Origin: Methylobacter tundripaludum
GTDB lineage: Bacteria; Pseudomonadota; Gammaproteobacteria; Methylococcales; Methylomonadaceae
Assembly: GCF_002934365.1 (NCBI RefSeq)
Contig: NZ_PTIY01000005.1
Location: 186,001-250,000 of the forward strand
Direction of reading: 5' to 3'
Length of the DNA: 64,000 nucleotides
A program made the position numbers and the translations under genes. Shown here piece after piece: positions 18,115 through 26,693 of this stretch. Below the pieces are notes generated by a model, which was not told where the DNA came from, did no database searches, and saw only the letters and a program-made list of their open reading frames with translations. Position 1 is the stretch's first letter. Every line of letters begins with the position of its first letter.

Positions 18115-20166
18115 TTATTCAATGATGACTTCGTCCGATGACGAAATACGCTCTAATCGCTCCATCAACACGTTCCAGTCAACGCGGGAATTATAGCCGA
18201 GCACCTCAATCCTGGGCAGGCCGCCGCCGGTGATAATGGCATAGCCTGATTCCCTTGCCTCCACGCCCATCAACTGGCACACGCCGTCATGTAAATAACA
18301 GCCCAGACCCAGCTTGTCGTAGCCGAAAGTTTCAAAAAAACTTAAAAAGCTTCTGGACAGAATATCCGAGGCGCCACCGCCGCCGATACTGGCGATATTT
18401 TTGACCGCTTTTTGGCTGATCCTGTGCCGTGAATCATCGTTTTCCGGCGTACCCAGCCAAGCAAAAAAACTGACCGGATGCCAATTTTCCATGTACAGCT
18501 GCCGGACGTATCCCGATAGCTTGCCGGTAATGCCGCCGAATTCAAATTTGCCGGTCAGCTGATCCAGATCCAGGTTGTTAATTTCCACGTCGCAGAAAAA
18601 CTTGGGGAAATCGGTAAACAATCCCGAAGAGGCCAGATTACTGACCTTAACTTCACCGTCAAAAACCTTGACGATCAATTCGCCGCCCAGACTCAGCGTT
18701 TTATTGCTGTATTCGACTCGGGGAATGTGTCCGCTGATGGTACCCGACAAGGGCGTCCAGTTTAGGGCCAAGGACAGTTGTTCAAGCGATAAGCCGCTTG
18801 AATCGCCTTCAAACGACACCTCGGCTTCCTGTTGTTTTTTTGCCTGCCAACTGAATTGATTGATGGCGATTTCGCCGCCCAAAAAAGGCAGCTGGGTCTT
18901 TTTTAACAGCCGGATGCTGTCGCCCCGGCTCAGAAACGAGAGACTGGCCGGGCCTATCGGCAAGGCGCGCAGTTGCAAGTGTTTCCAGGCCAATTCCGAT
19001 GGCTTGTTAAAGGCTTCGTCATTCGCCCAGTTAAGTGTGCCGACGCCGCCCTGAACCTCGCCACGCCCTGTAGCATCAATAATGTCGAGGCTATCAAAGC
19101 GTGCCGACAAGGCGGTTAAGGATTGTTGATTAATGGAAAAATCGGCTTTTAAACTGCCTGCGAGCGAGACGCCTTGCAGTACAGTCTGTTCAAAAAACGG
19201 TTTCAGGTAAATTGCGGACAAGTCCTGCAAGTTACCGCTGTTCAACGAGAGTTCGGCCTTTTCAATATTTACGCTATTACCATACCGAACGATTGAGCTG
19301 CCGCTTAACATCCCGACTTTTTCATGCCGGTAACTGGCGACATCAATTCCGACGCGTTGCTTCGATGCGTCCCAGTCGCCCTGCGCATCCAAAACTATAG
19401 CTTGTCCGGCCGCCTCCATATACAGGGGTTCGACATATAACGCACCGCCGTTAACATCGGAATGACTTTGCCATTGCCACAAGCGGTTATTGTTTTGGGC
19501 GCTCAAAGTTGACTGCAATGCCAATGCCTCGGCGGCAAACTTCCCGTCTTTGGTCTGCCCGGTCAAATCCTTAAGCCCGGTTGCTAGGGTAAACTCATGT
19601 ACCTCGGCATGACTGCCGGATGCATGTAACTTAATATCGATTTTGCCGGTTTTCAGTTTGAACCGATCCTGCGGCAATAGCTGTTGAATCAACTTGCCGT
19701 CGACAGTTTTGGCGTCAATCTGCAACTGCCACAGCTCGCCCCGCTCTTCGCCGTCAACCGCAACGGTTCCTCCAGCCAGATGCAGATTGCTTAACTTGAA
19801 CGAACTGCGCTTTTCGGTGACATGAAAAGAAAAGTTGGCGGCCGGCGACTGCCAGCGTTTTGAACGCATCTGGGCTCTGCCTTGTTCGCACAACAGTTCC
19901 TTGTTTTGCCAGGTGAATGAAGTACAGCGGATATTGACCAGATTGAGGTCGTTGAAAGGCTTGGGCAGGGTTAACCGCTTGATCGTTAACGCCAGTTTTT
20001 GCGGGCTTTGCGGCAGGTCGGTCAAGGCGATATTGACGCCTTCCAATTGCCATTGATCGCCTGAGAGAGTGCCGACATTTAGCGATACGCTGTCCAGTGC
20101 GTAGGCAATCGGTGTTGTTGAAACAGCGATGATGACCCAGATTATCTTGGCAAAACGCGCCCACAT
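18115..20166 (-). CDS. ydbH: YdbH-like AsmA-family intermembrane transport protein
   Basis: A 683-residue protein with an N-terminal signal/anchor (FAKIIWVIIAVSTTPIAYA) and long beta-rich repeats, as in AsmA-like lipid bridges. The C-terminal part matches the YdbH domain: FFETFGYDKLGLGCYLHDGV, then GGGLPRIEVLGYN and VDWNVLMERLERI. E. coli YdbH, TamB and YhdP together move phospholipid to the outer membrane. Its usual partner ydbL is at 6.5-7.1 kb beside a scrap of another ydbH, so the pair has been split in this genome. Start is ATG 20166. Confidence 0.85.
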   Translation of the reverse strand: MWARFAKIIWVIIAVSTTPIAYALDSVSLNVGTLSGDQWQLEGVNIALTDLPQSPQKLALTIKRLTLPKPFNDLNLVNIRCTSFTWQNKELLCEQGRAQMRSKRWQSPAANFSFHVTEKRSSFKLSNLHLAGGTVAVDGEERGELWQLQIDAKTVDGKLIQQLLPQDRFKLKTGKIDIKLHASGSHAEVHEFTLATGLKDLTGQTKDGKFAAEALALQSTLSAQNNNRLWQWQSHSDVNGGALYVEPLYMEAAGQAIVLDAQGDWDASKQRVGIDVASYRHEKVGMLSGSSIVRYGNSVNIEKAELSLNSGNLQDLSAIYLKPFFEQTVLQGVSLAGSLKADFSINQQSLTALSARFDSLDIIDATGRGEVQGGVGTLNWANDEAFNKPSELAWKHLQLRALPIGPASLSFLSRGDSIRLLKKTQLPFLGGEIAINQFSWQAKKQQEAEVSFEGDSSGLSLEQLSLALNWTPLSGTISGHIPRVEYSNKTLSLGGELIVKVFDGEVKVSNLASSGLFTDFPKFFCDVEINNLDLDQLTGKFEFGGITGKLSGYVRQLYMENWHPVSFFAWLGTPENDDSRHRISQKAVKNIASIGGGGASDILSRSFLSFFETFGYDKLGLGCYLHDGVCQLMGVEARESGYAIITGGGLPRIEVLGYNSRVDWNVLMERLERISSSDEVIIE

Positions 20167-20199
20167 TAACTTGGCTCAACGCGGCGCTGGAGCGTCAAG

Positions 20200-20245
20200 G
20201 ACTGCGTTCCCACGACGGAGCGTGGGAATGATAATAAGGGCGACT
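20200..20245. repeat. Palindromic intergenic repeat
   Basis: The sequence TTCCCACGACGGAGCGTGGGAA forms a hairpin with 9-bp arms between cysM and ydbH, both minus strand. It has no T-tract, so it is more like a dispersed palindromic repeat than an intrinsic terminator. Confidence 0.5.
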
Positions 20246-20253
20246 GGCTTTCA

Positions 20254-21153
20254 TTAGCCAGGAAAAATACCCGTAGACAAATACCGGTCGCCCCGATCGC
20301 AGATGATCACCACAATTACCGCATTCTCAACTTCCTCAGACAAACTCAAGGCCGCATGAACAGCGCCGCCGGATGAAACACCGGCAAAAATACCCTCTTG
20401 TGCGGCCAAAGCGCGCGTGACGTTTTCAGCCGATTCCTGATCGACGTCGATAATCCGGTCAACCCGGTCAGCCATGTAGATTTTCGGCAAATATTCCTTG
20501 GGCCAGCGCCGGATGCCGGGGATCTTGGACTCGCCTTCCGGCTGCACGCCGATAATCTGGATACCGGCATTCTGTTCCTTCAGGAATTTTGAAGTCCCCA
20601 TGATCGTGCCGGTCGTGCCCATGGAACTGACGAAATGGGTTATTTGTCCACGGGTATCGCGCCATATCTCAGGCCCGGTGCCTTCATAATGGGCGCGCGG
20701 ATTATCGGGATTTGAAAACTGATCCAGCACCCTGCCCTGTCCCGCCGCTTCCATTTCCCTGGCCAGATCAATCGCCGCTTCCATGCTGCCTGCGGCAGGC
20801 GTCAGGATAATCTCGGCGCCATAGGCTTTCATCGAAGCCCTGCGTTCTTCGCTCATGTTATCCGGCATGATCAAGGTCATTTTATAGCCTTTGATCGCCG
20901 CCGCCATCGCCAACGCAATGCCGGTATTGCCGCTGGTCGCTTCAATCAGCCGGTCGCCGGGTTTGATCTCGCCTCTTAATTCTGCATGTTTAATCATGCT
21001 CAGTGCAGGCCGGTCTTTGACCGAACCGGCCGGGTTATTGCCTTCCAGCTTAACCAGGATGGTATTGCCGGTATTGCCGGGCAAGCGCTGCAACCTGACC
21101 AGAGGTGTGTTGCCGACGAAAGATTCAATGGTTGGAAAAGTCATGGTAGTCAT
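20254..21153 (-). CDS. cysM: Cysteine synthase B (O-acetylserine sulfhydrylase B)
   Basis: A PLP enzyme that makes cysteine from O-acetylserine and sulfide or thiosulfate. It has the PLP lysine at about residue 46 in GSVKDRPA, the phosphate-binding loop SGNTGIALAMA and the later SSGGAVHAAL. Specific length (299 residues) and segments such as RRWPKEYLPKIY fit CysM rather than CysK. I chose ATG 21153; ATG 21144 (MTFPTIESF) is equally possible, and a TTG extension exists. A repeat element lies just upstream. Confidence 0.95.
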   Translation of the reverse strand: MTTMTFPTIESFVGNTPLVRLQRLPGNTGNTILVKLEGNNPAGSVKDRPALSMIKHAELRGEIKPGDRLIEATSGNTGIALAMAAAIKGYKMTLIMPDNMSEERRASMKAYGAEIILTPAAGSMEAAIDLAREMEAAGQGRVLDQFSNPDNPRAHYEGTGPEIWRDTRGQITHFVSSMGTTGTIMGTSKFLKEQNAGIQIIGVQPEGESKIPGIRRWPKEYLPKIYMADRVDRIIDVDQESAENVTRALAAQEGIFAGVSSGGAVHAALSLSEEVENAVIVVIICDRGDRYLSTGIFPG

Positions 21154-21193
21154 AGGCTCGGTTGTGGGTGACGAGTAAGTTTGCAAATTTCAT

Positions 21194-21365
21194 AATAGAA
21201 CACGGATAAGGCGGATTAACGAATATGCATAATTTAATATAAGCAATTACCACGAAGAGCATGAAGGACATGAAGACTTAAATCCTTCATGCTTTTCATG
21301 TTCTTCATGGTTTAAAAATAAAATCCGTTTAAATCCGTCTCATCTGCGTCATCCGTGTTCTATTT
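21194..21365. repeat. Nested inverted repeat (MITE-like) upstream of cysM
   Basis: Outer arms AATAGAACACGGATAAGGCG (21194 on) and its partner ending CATCCGTGTTCTATT (21365) enclose an imperfect inverted repeat built from ATGAAGGACATGAAGACTTA and TTCATGTTCTTCATGG. The inner segment is also found, in the opposite orientation, at about 63801-63880. Single arms of the outer repeat appear near 48672-48694 and 55410-55425. This is a dispersed non-coding repeat family. Confidence 0.65.
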
Positions 21366-21372
21366 AACCTTC

Positions 21373-22059
21373 TTATTTATGAAAATGATGCGTCGGACAT
21401 TGGCCGTTCCTAAGGCTGATGATCGGCCAATTGGCGGCACTCGCAAATTCGCTCAGTTTTTCATCGGGATCGACGGCAACGGGATGATCTACCAGCTTAA
21501 GCAGCGGCAGGTCGTTGTGGGAATCGCTGTAAAACCAGCTGTCCTGCATGGTTTCGTTTGAATTTTCCAGCCATGCTTCAAGCAATTTAACCTTGCCTTC
21601 CCGAAAACAGGGAATGCCGTCAAATCCGCCGGTATAGCGTCCATCGATAAATTCCGGCGTGGTCGCCAGTAAATTTTCAATGCCGTACAGTTGAACGATC
21701 GGTTCTGTCACAAAGCGGTTGGTTGCGGTAATGACCAGCAAGGTATCGCCCCGGTCTCTATGTTTGTCGATCAGCTGTTGCGCCGGTTTTAACAACAAGG
21801 GCTTGATCGCTTGCTCTATAAATTGCGCCCGCCATTGATAGAGTTGCTCGGGGTCATTGTCCGCCAAAGGTTGCAGAGAAAAACGGAGAAATTCGACAAT
21901 ATCGAGCGTGCCTTGTTTGTAGTCATCGTAGAATTTGGCGTTGGCGCTTTCATAGCGATCTTTATCGACGATGCCCTGGTCGACAAGAAACTGCCCCCAT
22001 AAGTAGTCGCTGTCATCGGCAATCAGGGTGTTATCTAAATCAAAAATCGCTAAGCTCAC
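21373..22059 (-). CDS. HAD-IB family phosphatase (SerB/CicA-like)
   Basis: A 228-residue HAD hydrolase. Motif I is FDLDNTLIADDSD with the nucleophile Asp7 and acid Asp9; a later Thr motif is VITATN and the Asp motif is FYSDSHNDLPLL. These mark subfamily IB, which includes phosphoserine phosphatase and CicA-type proteins. The natural substrate cannot be told from sequence. The start is a GTG at 22059. The gene faces away from rppH, with about 160 bp between them for divergent promoters. Confidence 0.88.
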   Translation of the reverse strand: MSLAIFDLDNTLIADDSDYLWGQFLVDQGIVDKDRYESANAKFYDDYKQGTLDIVEFLRFSLQPLADNDPEQLYQWRAQFIEQAIKPLLLKPAQQLIDKHRDRGDTLLVITATNRFVTEPIVQLYGIENLLATTPEFIDGRYTGGFDGIPCFREGKVKLLEAWLENSNETMQDSWFYSDSHNDLPLLKLVDHPVAVDPDEKLSEFASAANWPIISLRNGQCPTHHFHK

Positions 22060-22220
22060 GGTTAGACCTGTCTCGAATAATTAAAAAGAACTGCGCCCTA
22101 TGGCGTATGCACTTTATTTATGGAACAATGCAGTCATTAATTTAACTTACTGACCTATCTTTATAATTTTACCATCAGCGGGATTAAAGAACTAGGAAAG
22201 GTAAAGACACAGGTTTTAAC

Positions 22221-22769
22221 ATGATTGACTCTAAAGGATACCGGCCTAATGTCGGGATCATCCTTTGCAATGACGAGGGTCGCGTGTTTTGGGCAAAACG
22301 AATGGGTGTAAACTCATGGCAATTCCCGCAAGGCGGGATTAATCCGAATGAAGACCCAGAAGCCGCGATGTATCGGGAATTGTGCGAAGAAACCGGACTG
22401 CAGCAACAGCACGTCGAGGTGCTTGGCCGTACCCGCTATTGGCTGAGATACCAGCTGCCCGAGCGCTATATCCGCAAGAATTCCCTGCCCCTATGCATAG
22501 GCCAAAAGCAAATCTGGTACATGTTGCGCTTGATAACGCATGAATCCAATGTGCGTTTCGACCAGTGCGCCAAACCGGAATTTGACGACTGGCGCTGGGT
22601 GGATTACTGGGAACCGCTTAAAGACGTGGTATATTTCAAGCGCAAGGTTTATCTCAAAGCGATGAGCGAATTGGGCGCTATTCTGACCGCCGACAGCGTG
22701 CCGGTTGATCCAGCCGGGTACTTGGCTAAAGAAATTGAAAATCCAAGAGGCAAAAGACGCAAGCGGTAA
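22221..22769 (+). CDS. rppH: RNA pyrophosphohydrolase
   Basis: RppH removes pyrophosphate from the 5' end of primary transcripts to start RNA decay. The 182-residue protein has a perfect Nudix box at residues 38-60 ([16 protein letters not shown], then LCEETGL). The N-terminus [17 protein letters not shown] and YWLRYQLP are typical of RppH rather than other Nudix enzymes. It is convergent with cpdA, 13 bp apart, without a visible terminator. Confidence 0.96.
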   Translation: MIDSKGYRPNVGIILCNDEGRVFWAKRMGVNSWQFPQGGINPNEDPEAAMYRELCEETGLQQQHVEVLGRTRYWLRYQLPERYIRKNSLPLCIGQKQIWYMLRLITHESNVRFDQCAKPEFDDWRWVDYWEPLKDVVYFKRKVYLKAMSELGAILTADSVPVDPAGYLAKEIENPRGKRRKR

Positions 22770-22782
22770 GCCATAAGCGGCC

Positions 22783-23634
22783 TTAATAGCCGTGCGTATT
22801 TATTTGCAGCTCGGCTAACGGCTCCGGCAAACGAACAACCTCGGATTCAACCCGGCCGTCGGCATACAGCTCTATTAATCGATAACCCGGAGCCGTGTCG
22901 TTCACACCGAATTCGGTGCTTCCCGGCACAAATTGAAAGCAGGTTGAAGGTACGCCGAATACGCGGAAGCTTGCCGTCTTTATATCCATGACTTGATGAA
23001 TATGGCCGGTGGTTATGGCTTTGACTTGCGGATATTTGCCTGCTATCGCCAACAACGCCTGCCTGTTTTCTATGATCATGGTGTCCATCCACGAGCTGTT
23101 GGTCTCGAGACAATGATGATGGACGGCGATAAGTGCATGGTGATCCGGTTTTCCGGTTAGGCAGTTTTCAAGAAATCCCAACTCCTCATTCGACAAACGA
23201 CCTCCCGGCTTTCCAGGTATCTGGCTGTTCAGGCTTATCACCTGCCAGTTATCCAGTAAAACCTGTTTGCGGCAGTTAATCCTGTCGGTATTAAACACCT
23301 GCTGCATCAACTCATAATCATCATGATTGCCGGGCAGACAAACACATGGCGTTTCATAGGCTTCAAGGCTGCCTAAGATGCGCCGGTAACTGGCAGGGCA
23401 AGGATCCTGCGCCAAATCGCCGGTCAGCAGAATCAAATCGAAATGCTGTTGTTCATCAAAAGCCTGTCGTGAGCTTTGTCGAACGGGCTGTCGTGAGCGG
23501 AGTCGAACCGCCTGCTCAAGACAGGCCTGAAAATAATGCTCGGTATTAATTCCCAGCATTTTATCTTGCGGTTCCGCCAGAATATGCAGGTCTGATAATT
23601 GCAGAATGGATATGCAGGCGGGACTATCGGTCAT
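22783..23634 (-). CDS. cpdA: 3',5'-cyclic-AMP phosphodiesterase
   Basis: A calcineurin-like metallophosphoesterase of the CpdA/Icc type. Metal-binding motifs appear in order: LSDLHI, LTGDLAQD, PGNHDD, AVHHH and TGHIHQ. It hydrolyses cAMP, linking to CRP signalling. The segment between LEQAV and HFDLILLTGDL carries extra Arg/Gln/Ser-rich residues (RLRSRQPVRQSSRQAF) encoded by an in-frame repeat at 23455-23520. The start is ATG 23634; a TTG two codons earlier is less likely. It follows argA by about 10 bp. Confidence 0.92.
   Translation of the reverse strand: MTDSPACISILQLSDLHILAEPQDKMLGINTEHYFQACLEQAVRLRSRQPVRQSSRQAFDEQQHFDLILLTGDLAQDPCPASYRRILGSLEAYETPCVCLPGNHDDYELMQQVFNTDRINCRKQVLLDNWQVISLNSQIPGKPGGRLSNEELGFLENCLTGKPDHHALIAVHHHCLETNSSWMDTMIIENRQALLAIAGKYPQVKAITTGHIHQVMDIKTASFRVFGVPSTCFQFVPGSTEFGVNDTAPGYRLIELYADGRVESEVVRLPEPLAELQINTHGY
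23455..23520. repeat. REP-like repeat inside the cpdA coding region
   Basis: Two near copies of a short unit (TGTCGTGAGCTTTGTCGAAC, then TGTCGTGAGCGGAGTCGAAC) lie within cpdA and keep its frame. The unit resembles the GTTCGACAAGCTCATGACAG-type repeats at 53166-53296. It encodes a non-conserved loop between the first two metal motifs. Confidence 0.65.
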
Positions 23635-23643
23635 CGGCAAATA

Positions 23644-24960
23644 CTATGCAAGGTCTTTACAGAGGACTTTAGAGTTACGTTGCGGGTTATACAACGCCTT
23701 GAGCGGATCGGGCAGATCAGCGATCGATGACGATAAAAATCCCCGGTCAATAAACCAGTGCATGGTTTGCGTGGACAACACGAACAATTTTTTAAGCTTG
23801 AGTTCTCCGGCTTTACGATAGACATATTCAAGCATCCGATTGCCCCTGGCCGAACCTTGGTAATCAGGATGCACAGCCAGACAGGCAATCGCGCCGAACC
23901 GGTTTTGCACATCGGGGTGCAGAGCGGTGCAGCCGATAATCAGGCCGTCGCGCTCGATAACAATGTAGTCGGCGATTTCCATTTCAATTTTTTCCCTGGA
24001 GCGTTTGGCCAACTTGCCTTGCTGCTCCAGCGGCTTGATCAACTCCAGAATACCGCCGATGTCGTTCAGCGCGGCCGGGCGCAATTCTTCAAAAGCGGTT
24101 GAGCTGACCAGCGTACCGACGCCGTCACGGCTGAATAATTCAAGCAACAGCGCGCCGTCTATCGTTCTGTCGATCAAATGCACGCGGTCGATGCCGGATT
24201 GGCAGCTTTGCATCGCGGCTTTGAGCGGCAAGCTGATGCTGGTGGATATATCTGAATGTTGCTGCAAAAAGGCGCCAGCTTCAGCGGTGGTCATTTGCTG
24301 GATTTGTTCGCCGTTATCGGGGTTGCAACAACTTTGCTCGGTCAATAAAACCAACTTTTCCGCTTTTAATGCAATCGAAACCGCCGTGGCGACTTGTTCG
24401 GCCGACAGATTAAAAACCTCCCCGCTCGGCGAATAACCGACCGGCGAAATCAACACCACATTGTTCTGATCGAGTTGCTGATGAATGGCCGCGCTGTCGA
24501 TGCGGCGAACTTCGCCGGTGTGGCAATAGTCAATGCCGTCAATCACACCTATCGGCTTGGCGACGACAAAATTGCCTGAAGCCACCTTGATTTTCGCCCC
24601 AGCCATCGGCGAGTTGGCCAGCCCCATCGATAACAAGGCTTCAATCTCCACGCGAACCAATCCGGCGGCCTCCTTGACGCATTGCAGCGCCACATCGTCG
24701 GTGATGCGGAGGTTATTGTGAAAGCGGGCCGGAACGTCGAGTTTGACGAGCCGCTGGTCAATCTGCGGGCGTATGCCGTGAACCAAAACCAGGCGTATGC
24801 CCAGACTGCTGAGCAAGGCGAAATCATGGACATGGTGTTCGAAATCGTCAGCCAGCACCGCTTCGCCGCCGAATGAGATAACGAAGGTTTTATTGCGGTG
24901 GGCATGGATGTAGGGAGATGAGTCCCTAAACCAGCTGACGAATGATTTTTGTGCTTCCAT
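23644..24960 (-). CDS. argA: N-acetylglutamate synthase (AAK-GNAT fusion)
   Basis: The first enzyme of arginine synthesis, acetylating glutamate. The protein (438 residues from ATG 24960) has an amino-acid kinase domain (FVISFGGEAVL, LVHGIRPQI) that binds arginine for feedback and a C-terminal GNAT domain (RFGAIACLAVHPDYQGSARG, around 350-380) for acetyl-CoA. Family start is MEAQKSFVSWFRDSSPYI. A longer in-frame extension to 25035 crosses a dispersed repeat and is probably not translated. cpdA follows immediately. Confidence 0.95.
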   Translation of the reverse strand: MEAQKSFVSWFRDSSPYIHAHRNKTFVISFGGEAVLADDFEHHVHDFALLSSLGIRLVLVHGIRPQIDQRLVKLDVPARFHNNLRITDDVALQCVKEAAGLVRVEIEALLSMGLANSPMAGAKIKVASGNFVVAKPIGVIDGIDYCHTGEVRRIDSAAIHQQLDQNNVVLISPVGYSPSGEVFNLSAEQVATAVSIALKAEKLVLLTEQSCCNPDNGEQIQQMTTAEAGAFLQQHSDISTSISLPLKAAMQSCQSGIDRVHLIDRTIDGALLLELFSRDGVGTLVSSTAFEELRPAALNDIGGILELIKPLEQQGKLAKRSREKIEMEIADYIVIERDGLIIGCTALHPDVQNRFGAIACLAVHPDYQGSARGNRMLEYVYRKAGELKLKKLFVLSTQTMHWFIDRGFLSSSIADLPDPLKALYNPQRNSKVLCKDLA

Positions 24961-24979
24961 GATTATTTGATTAGTGTGA

Positions 24980-25008
24980 GATGGGTTTTCTTCGTCGGCC
25001 AATCCTAC
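24980..25008. repeat. Dispersed repeat upstream of argA
   Basis: GATGGGTTTTCTTCGTCGGC and the following CAATCCTAC resemble the copy between trpA and accD (262-291). It explains why the argA frame is open upstream of its real start. Confidence 0.45.
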
Positions 25009-25276
25009 AGTACTTGCTATGTCCGAGATTGCCAATAATTTTTTCTTAAATGCATGATAACAATTATTTCTAATTGGTCCGATTTTGTTCTACAAATAAT
25101 CGCATAATGGAAATGCAGTAGCCTTAAGTTCCGTTGTATGATTTTTCGTACCTTGGTCATATTTCATTTTGCCTCTCGATAAGATTTTCTATCTTAAGCC
25201 GTGGTCTGAAATAGGGAGAGTACTATACTAAAAACTTCGCTCCTCAATCCAGGCTTTCCCGGTCAAACGACTGTAC

Positions 25277-25290
25277 GTGTGCTAACGCAC
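25277..25290. promoter_or_regulatory. Candidate dyad operator, site 1 (CRP-like gene)
   Basis: GTGTGCTAACGCAC matches 12 of 14 positions of GTRCGKTAMCGYAC, the dyad that recurs at 37.8-43.6 kb. It lies about 145 bp upstream of the CRP-like gene start at 25436, so it could be an autoregulatory site. Inference only. Confidence 0.4.
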
Positions 25291-25435
25291 AGACGACAGA
25301 AAGCGTCTGAGTTAGATTGGTTTCCTGATTAGTGGAGCCATCCTCCCTAGTCACCGCCGACTTCGCTATTACCATTGTCCTGAATTTTTGTACCGCCTGT
25401 CGGTTTCCACCAAATATCTCAGGAGAAGAGCATCC

Positions 25436-26140
25436 GTGTCCAACCAAGTTGCGCCTACTAATAATCGTCTTCTGGCTGCCCTGCCCCGCAAGGATAGAGA
25501 ACAGCTGCTCGCACATTGCGAACAAATCGATCTCGTTTTTGCCGAGGAGCTCTACCTCGCGGGAGACATAATTCCGTATGTTTACTTTCCGACCGGAAGC
25601 TTCGTTTCCTTGATGGCGCCCCTCAATAGCGGCGAAAACTTGGAAATGGGGCTGATCGGGAATGAAGGCATGTTCGGAATTAGCCTGATGCTGGGAGTCG
25701 ATGTTGCGCCGTTTCACGCTATGGTTCAGGGAGCCGGCCCAGCGCTACGCATAACGGCGACATCGTTTCTACGTGAACTCGAACAGAGCCCCGCGCTACA
25801 GCTAAAGTTGAAACATTATCTCTATGTATCGATGAGTCAACTCGCGCAAAGGGCCGTCTGTACCCGGTTCCATCTGGTGAAGGAGCGCCTCGCCCGCTGG
25901 CTGTTGATGGCTCAGGACAGAGTGCAATCCGACAGCTTCCATGCCACGCACACACTGATGGCCCATTTGCTGGGTGTACGGCGCGTCGGCATCACCAAAG
26001 CGGCAAACTCACTACAGAAGCAAAAGCTCATCAACTACCAACGTGGGGATATCACGATTCTCGACCGTGTCGGTCTGGAAGACGCTTCTTGCGGGTGTTA
26101 TCGGATTAATAATGAAACCTACGAGCGTATTCTGGGTTAG
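25436..26140 (+). CDS. CRP/FNR-family transcriptional regulator
   Basis: A 234-residue regulator starting at GTG 25436, which follows the ribosome-binding site AGGAGA. The N-terminal half has a cNMP-fold outline (YLAGDIIPYVYFPTGSFVSL, GLIGNEGMFGISLMLG), but the Arg/Ser residues that bind cAMP in CRP are not seen, so its effector is unknown. The C-terminal HTH reads THTLMAHLLGVRRVGITKAA, then LINYQRGDITILDRVGLE. No FNR-type cysteine cluster. A relic of a similar gene lies at 44.1 kb. A dyad site shared with the stress island is found upstream, so this protein is the first candidate to bind it. Confidence 0.9.
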   Translation: MSNQVAPTNNRLLAALPRKDREQLLAHCEQIDLVFAEELYLAGDIIPYVYFPTGSFVSLMAPLNSGENLEMGLIGNEGMFGISLMLGVDVAPFHAMVQGAGPALRITATSFLRELEQSPALQLKLKHYLYVSMSQLAQRAVCTRFHLVKERLARWLLMAQDRVQSDSFHATHTLMAHLLGVRRVGITKAANSLQKQKLINYQRGDITILDRVGLEDASCGCYRINNETYERILG

Positions 26141-26243
26141 GCTTAGGCTGCCGCCGATGCCGCTCATCCGTACAATGGCCCAGGCTGGGATACGCGCACT
26201 GTAAATATGTACTGAACCTTCCAATTTTCAAGGAAAATTATTT

Positions 26244-26657
26244 ATGAAAAAATTACGCTATACATTGATCCTTCCATGTTTCCTGTTCAGCCTGTATGCA
26301 TTTGCCGATGAATATCCACTCAACCCGCAGACACAAGGCGATGTTACATTCGTAAGCGGCGGCATTGGTGAGGACGAACGTAATGCCATGAAAACTATTA
26401 AAGGCGATTACAATTTGAACCTGTTGTTTGCCGCTAAAGGATCAGGCGAATTTGCTGCCGACCTCAATGTTCGAATTGCCGATGCAAAGGGTAACGTGCT
26501 TGTTGAAACCGTAACTGACGGACCTTATCTTTTTGCCCGGCTCAAACCAGGCAATTACATCGTTACCGCTGAGAAAGACGGGAAAGTCATGCGGCAAAAG
26601 GCCAGGATAGGCAATAACAGGGCAACCTCGCTGTCATTCTACTGGCCCCAGGAGTAA
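26244..26657 (+). CDS. Secreted protein with carboxypeptidase-regulatory-like fold
   Basis: A 137-residue protein with a clear signal peptide (KKLRYTLILPCFLFSLYAFA, cleaved before DEYPLN). The mature part looks beta-rich: LNVRIADAKGNVLVETVTDG, then LFARLKPGNYIVTAEKDGK, the pattern of carboxypeptidase-regulatory-like/prealbumin folds. Function is unknown; a periplasmic or cell-surface role is likely. A good ribosome-binding site (AAGGAAA) precedes the ATG. It follows the CRP-like gene by about 100 bp and converges with the DUF4105 gene. Confidence 0.75.
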   Translation: MKKLRYTLILPCFLFSLYAFADEYPLNPQTQGDVTFVSGGIGEDERNAMKTIKGDYNLNLLFAAKGSGEFAADLNVRIADAKGNVLVETVTDGPYLFARLKPGNYIVTAEKDGKVMRQKARIGNNRATSLSFYWPQE

Positions 26658-26693
26658 CTCTTTGCTGTGCCGGCCTAAGGTCAAAAATCCTCG

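Noticed and set aside
25244-25717. A 157-codon minus-strand frame opposite the CRP-like gene
   Set aside because: Overlaps the regulator almost completely and shows no family resemblance.
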